Assembly (NCBI GenBank): GCA_029940345.1
Contig: JAOZRC010000416.1
Coordinates: 1-5,332, forward strand
Direction: 5' to 3'
From: Desulfobacterales bacterium
Lineage (GTDB): Bacteria; Desulfobacterota; Desulfobacteria; Desulfobacterales; JAUCGF01
DNA: 5,332 nucleotides
The translations under genes and the position numbers were made by a program. This document shows positions 4,431 through 5,332 of the stretch, in pieces (the stretch's first letter is position 1; every line of letters begins with the position of its first letter). The notes under the pieces were generated by a model, which saw nothing but the letters and a program-made list of their open reading frames with translations, was not told the origin of the DNA and searched no databases.

Positions 4431-5332
4431 TTATTTATTTCCTGTTTTCAAGTACGCCTTGATTTGAGCAATACTCATTCCTGACAGACCAAGATCATCG
4501 GCATTTCTGCCTTTTTCCCACCAATCGGTTTCATGAATTGCGTTATAAATATTAACAACCGAATCTATTGTGGGGGTTTTTACTCCGACTATTTTTCCCA
4601 TCATGCTCCATGGAACAAGCCCGCATGCCGCATCTTCCGTAAAATATCGGCTGTTAATATCATGGGGCCCGGAAATCGGAGTCAAAGATATATTCCCGTG
4701 AATTGCCATATACAGATCTGTCCATGTATACCCGGGTTTAAGCCCGCTGAAATCTTCTGTTGAGGTAATTGTGTAACCAAATTTTTTACCGATTGCCTTT
4801 CTCTCAAGATCAATTTTAAGATTAATCTTCATTGAACCGGGGGTGATGCCATGCTCATACAAAAAGAAGGTTCTTTTAGGCCAGTTTTCTATGGCGCTTA
4901 TGCTTGTCACACAGGGACCTGCATGAACTCCCGGATTAACGATGCTTAAACCTGACTCTAAAACATCATCGTAGACCTTCTCAAACGAATGGATATATCT
5001 TATTTCATCAATAAGTTCTTCCCCTTTTTGCGCCGGCATAAAAGCAATATTCACCGGGTTCAATCCGTGAATGACTACTTTGCATGGCTCCGTCACCCTT
5101 GTATCATAGGGAAGATTGTTTACTTCTGCTATGACAGGTAGCTTGGCATTTTTAAACATCGTCTTAAAAAGAAGCGCTCCAAATGCTCCCGGATAAAGCA
5201 CAATTACCTGATTTTCATCTACGCGGCCTTTAAGAAGCCTGGCATAATTATCATGGGCAAAAGCAGGCGCAACAATTAAAATATATTTTATATCTTTTAT
5301 GGCTTCATCAATATCTGATGTTACCATGGAAA
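4431..5332 (-). CDS. NAD(P)-dependent opine (octopine/nopaline) dehydrogenase family protein, N-terminus cut by window edge
   Basis: Opine dehydrogenases reversibly join an amino acid and a 2-oxo acid by NAD(P)H-dependent reductive condensation, in the cytosol. About 300 residues are visible. The family is usually about 360, and the Rossmann GxGxxG start is missing, so the frame runs past the right edge (it is open through 5332) and the ATG at 5327 is internal. Numbering from that Met, VTSDIDEAIKDIKYILIVAPAFAH (2-25, written in part) is the late Rossmann portion. NPGVHAGP (131-138) holds His135, the likely catalytic His. SGPHDINSRYFTED and GLVPW (219-240), then GVKTPTIDSVV (248-258), are typical of the C-terminal octopine-dehydrogenase domain. 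The family's usual HP after Asn-Pro-x-x is HA here. It is the first visible gene of the TRAP operon, 120 bp before dctP. Substrates cannot be assigned. A related ketopantoate-reductase-like dehydrogenase is less likely. Confidence 0.88.
   Translation of the reverse strand, partial: SMVTSDIDEAIKDIKYILIVAPAFAHDNYARLLKGRVDENQVIVLYPGAFGALLFKTMFKNAKLPVIAEVNNLPYDTRVTEPCKVVIHGLNPVNIAFMPAQKGEELIDEIRYIHSFEKVYDDVLESGLSIVNPGVHAGPCVTSISAIENWPKRTFFLYEHGITPGSMKINLKIDLERKAIGKKFGYTITSTEDFSGLKPGYTWTDLYMAIHGNISLTPISGPHDINSRYFTEDAACGLVPWSMMGKIVGVKTPTIDSVVNIYNAIHETDWWEKGRNADDLGLSGMSIAQIKAYLKTGNK

Noticed and set aside
5325..5327. ATG at 5327 as the true start of the opine dehydrogenase gene
   Set aside because: The frame stays open to the window edge, and the Rossmann nucleotide-binding start of the family would be missing. 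The protein must begin outside the window.

Overview
The window is moderately AT-rich bacterial DNA. It has two parts that converge near position 550. The left part (1-516, plus strand) carries remnants of two unrelated genes that run into each other. The right part (587-5332, minus strand) is a tightly packed operon. Strong GGAGG-type ribosome binding sites, a complete TRAP transporter with separate DctP/DctQ/DctM subunits, an opine-dehydrogenase-family enzyme and a soluble class III cyclase module together suggest an anaerobic proteobacterium-like organism, perhaps a Desulfobacterota (former Deltaproteobacteria) member. That placement is an inference from gene content, and no marker gene is present to fix it.

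Left part. One forward frame entering from the left edge reads like the last transmembrane helix and tail of an RND-type efflux pump (stop at 132-134). A second forward frame ends at 516 and encodes only the C-terminal half of a class III adenylate/guanylate cyclase domain. This frame is closed by a stop at 4-6 and lacks both metal-binding aspartates, so the cyclase is a truncated remnant whose 5' part has been replaced by the pump sequence. The gap 517-586 holds no gene and no convincing terminator.

Right part, in order of transcription (right to left): an NAD(P)-dependent opine dehydrogenase-family protein cut by the right window edge (5332-4431); a 120-bp leader with a duplicated GGGAAAATT element and a near-perfect anti-16S Shine-Dalgarno sequence; the TRAP substrate-binding protein DctP (4310-3261); a 117-bp gap with a weak hairpin; the small membrane subunit DctQ (3143-2649); the large membrane subunit DctM (2631-1351); and an Asp/Glu-racemase-superfamily protein (1342-587). 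Spacings of 17 bp (dctQ-dctM) and 8 bp (dctM-racemase) support co-transcription.

How the genes may work together. DctP captures an organic-acid ligand in the periplasm and DctQM imports it with a sodium or proton gradient. The opine dehydrogenase could oxidatively split an imported N-(carboxyalkyl)amino acid into an amino acid and a 2-oxo acid, and the two-cysteine racemase could invert a D-configured product. This joint role is an inference from gene order. No ligand can be read from the sequence, and the reverse (biosynthetic) direction is not excluded.
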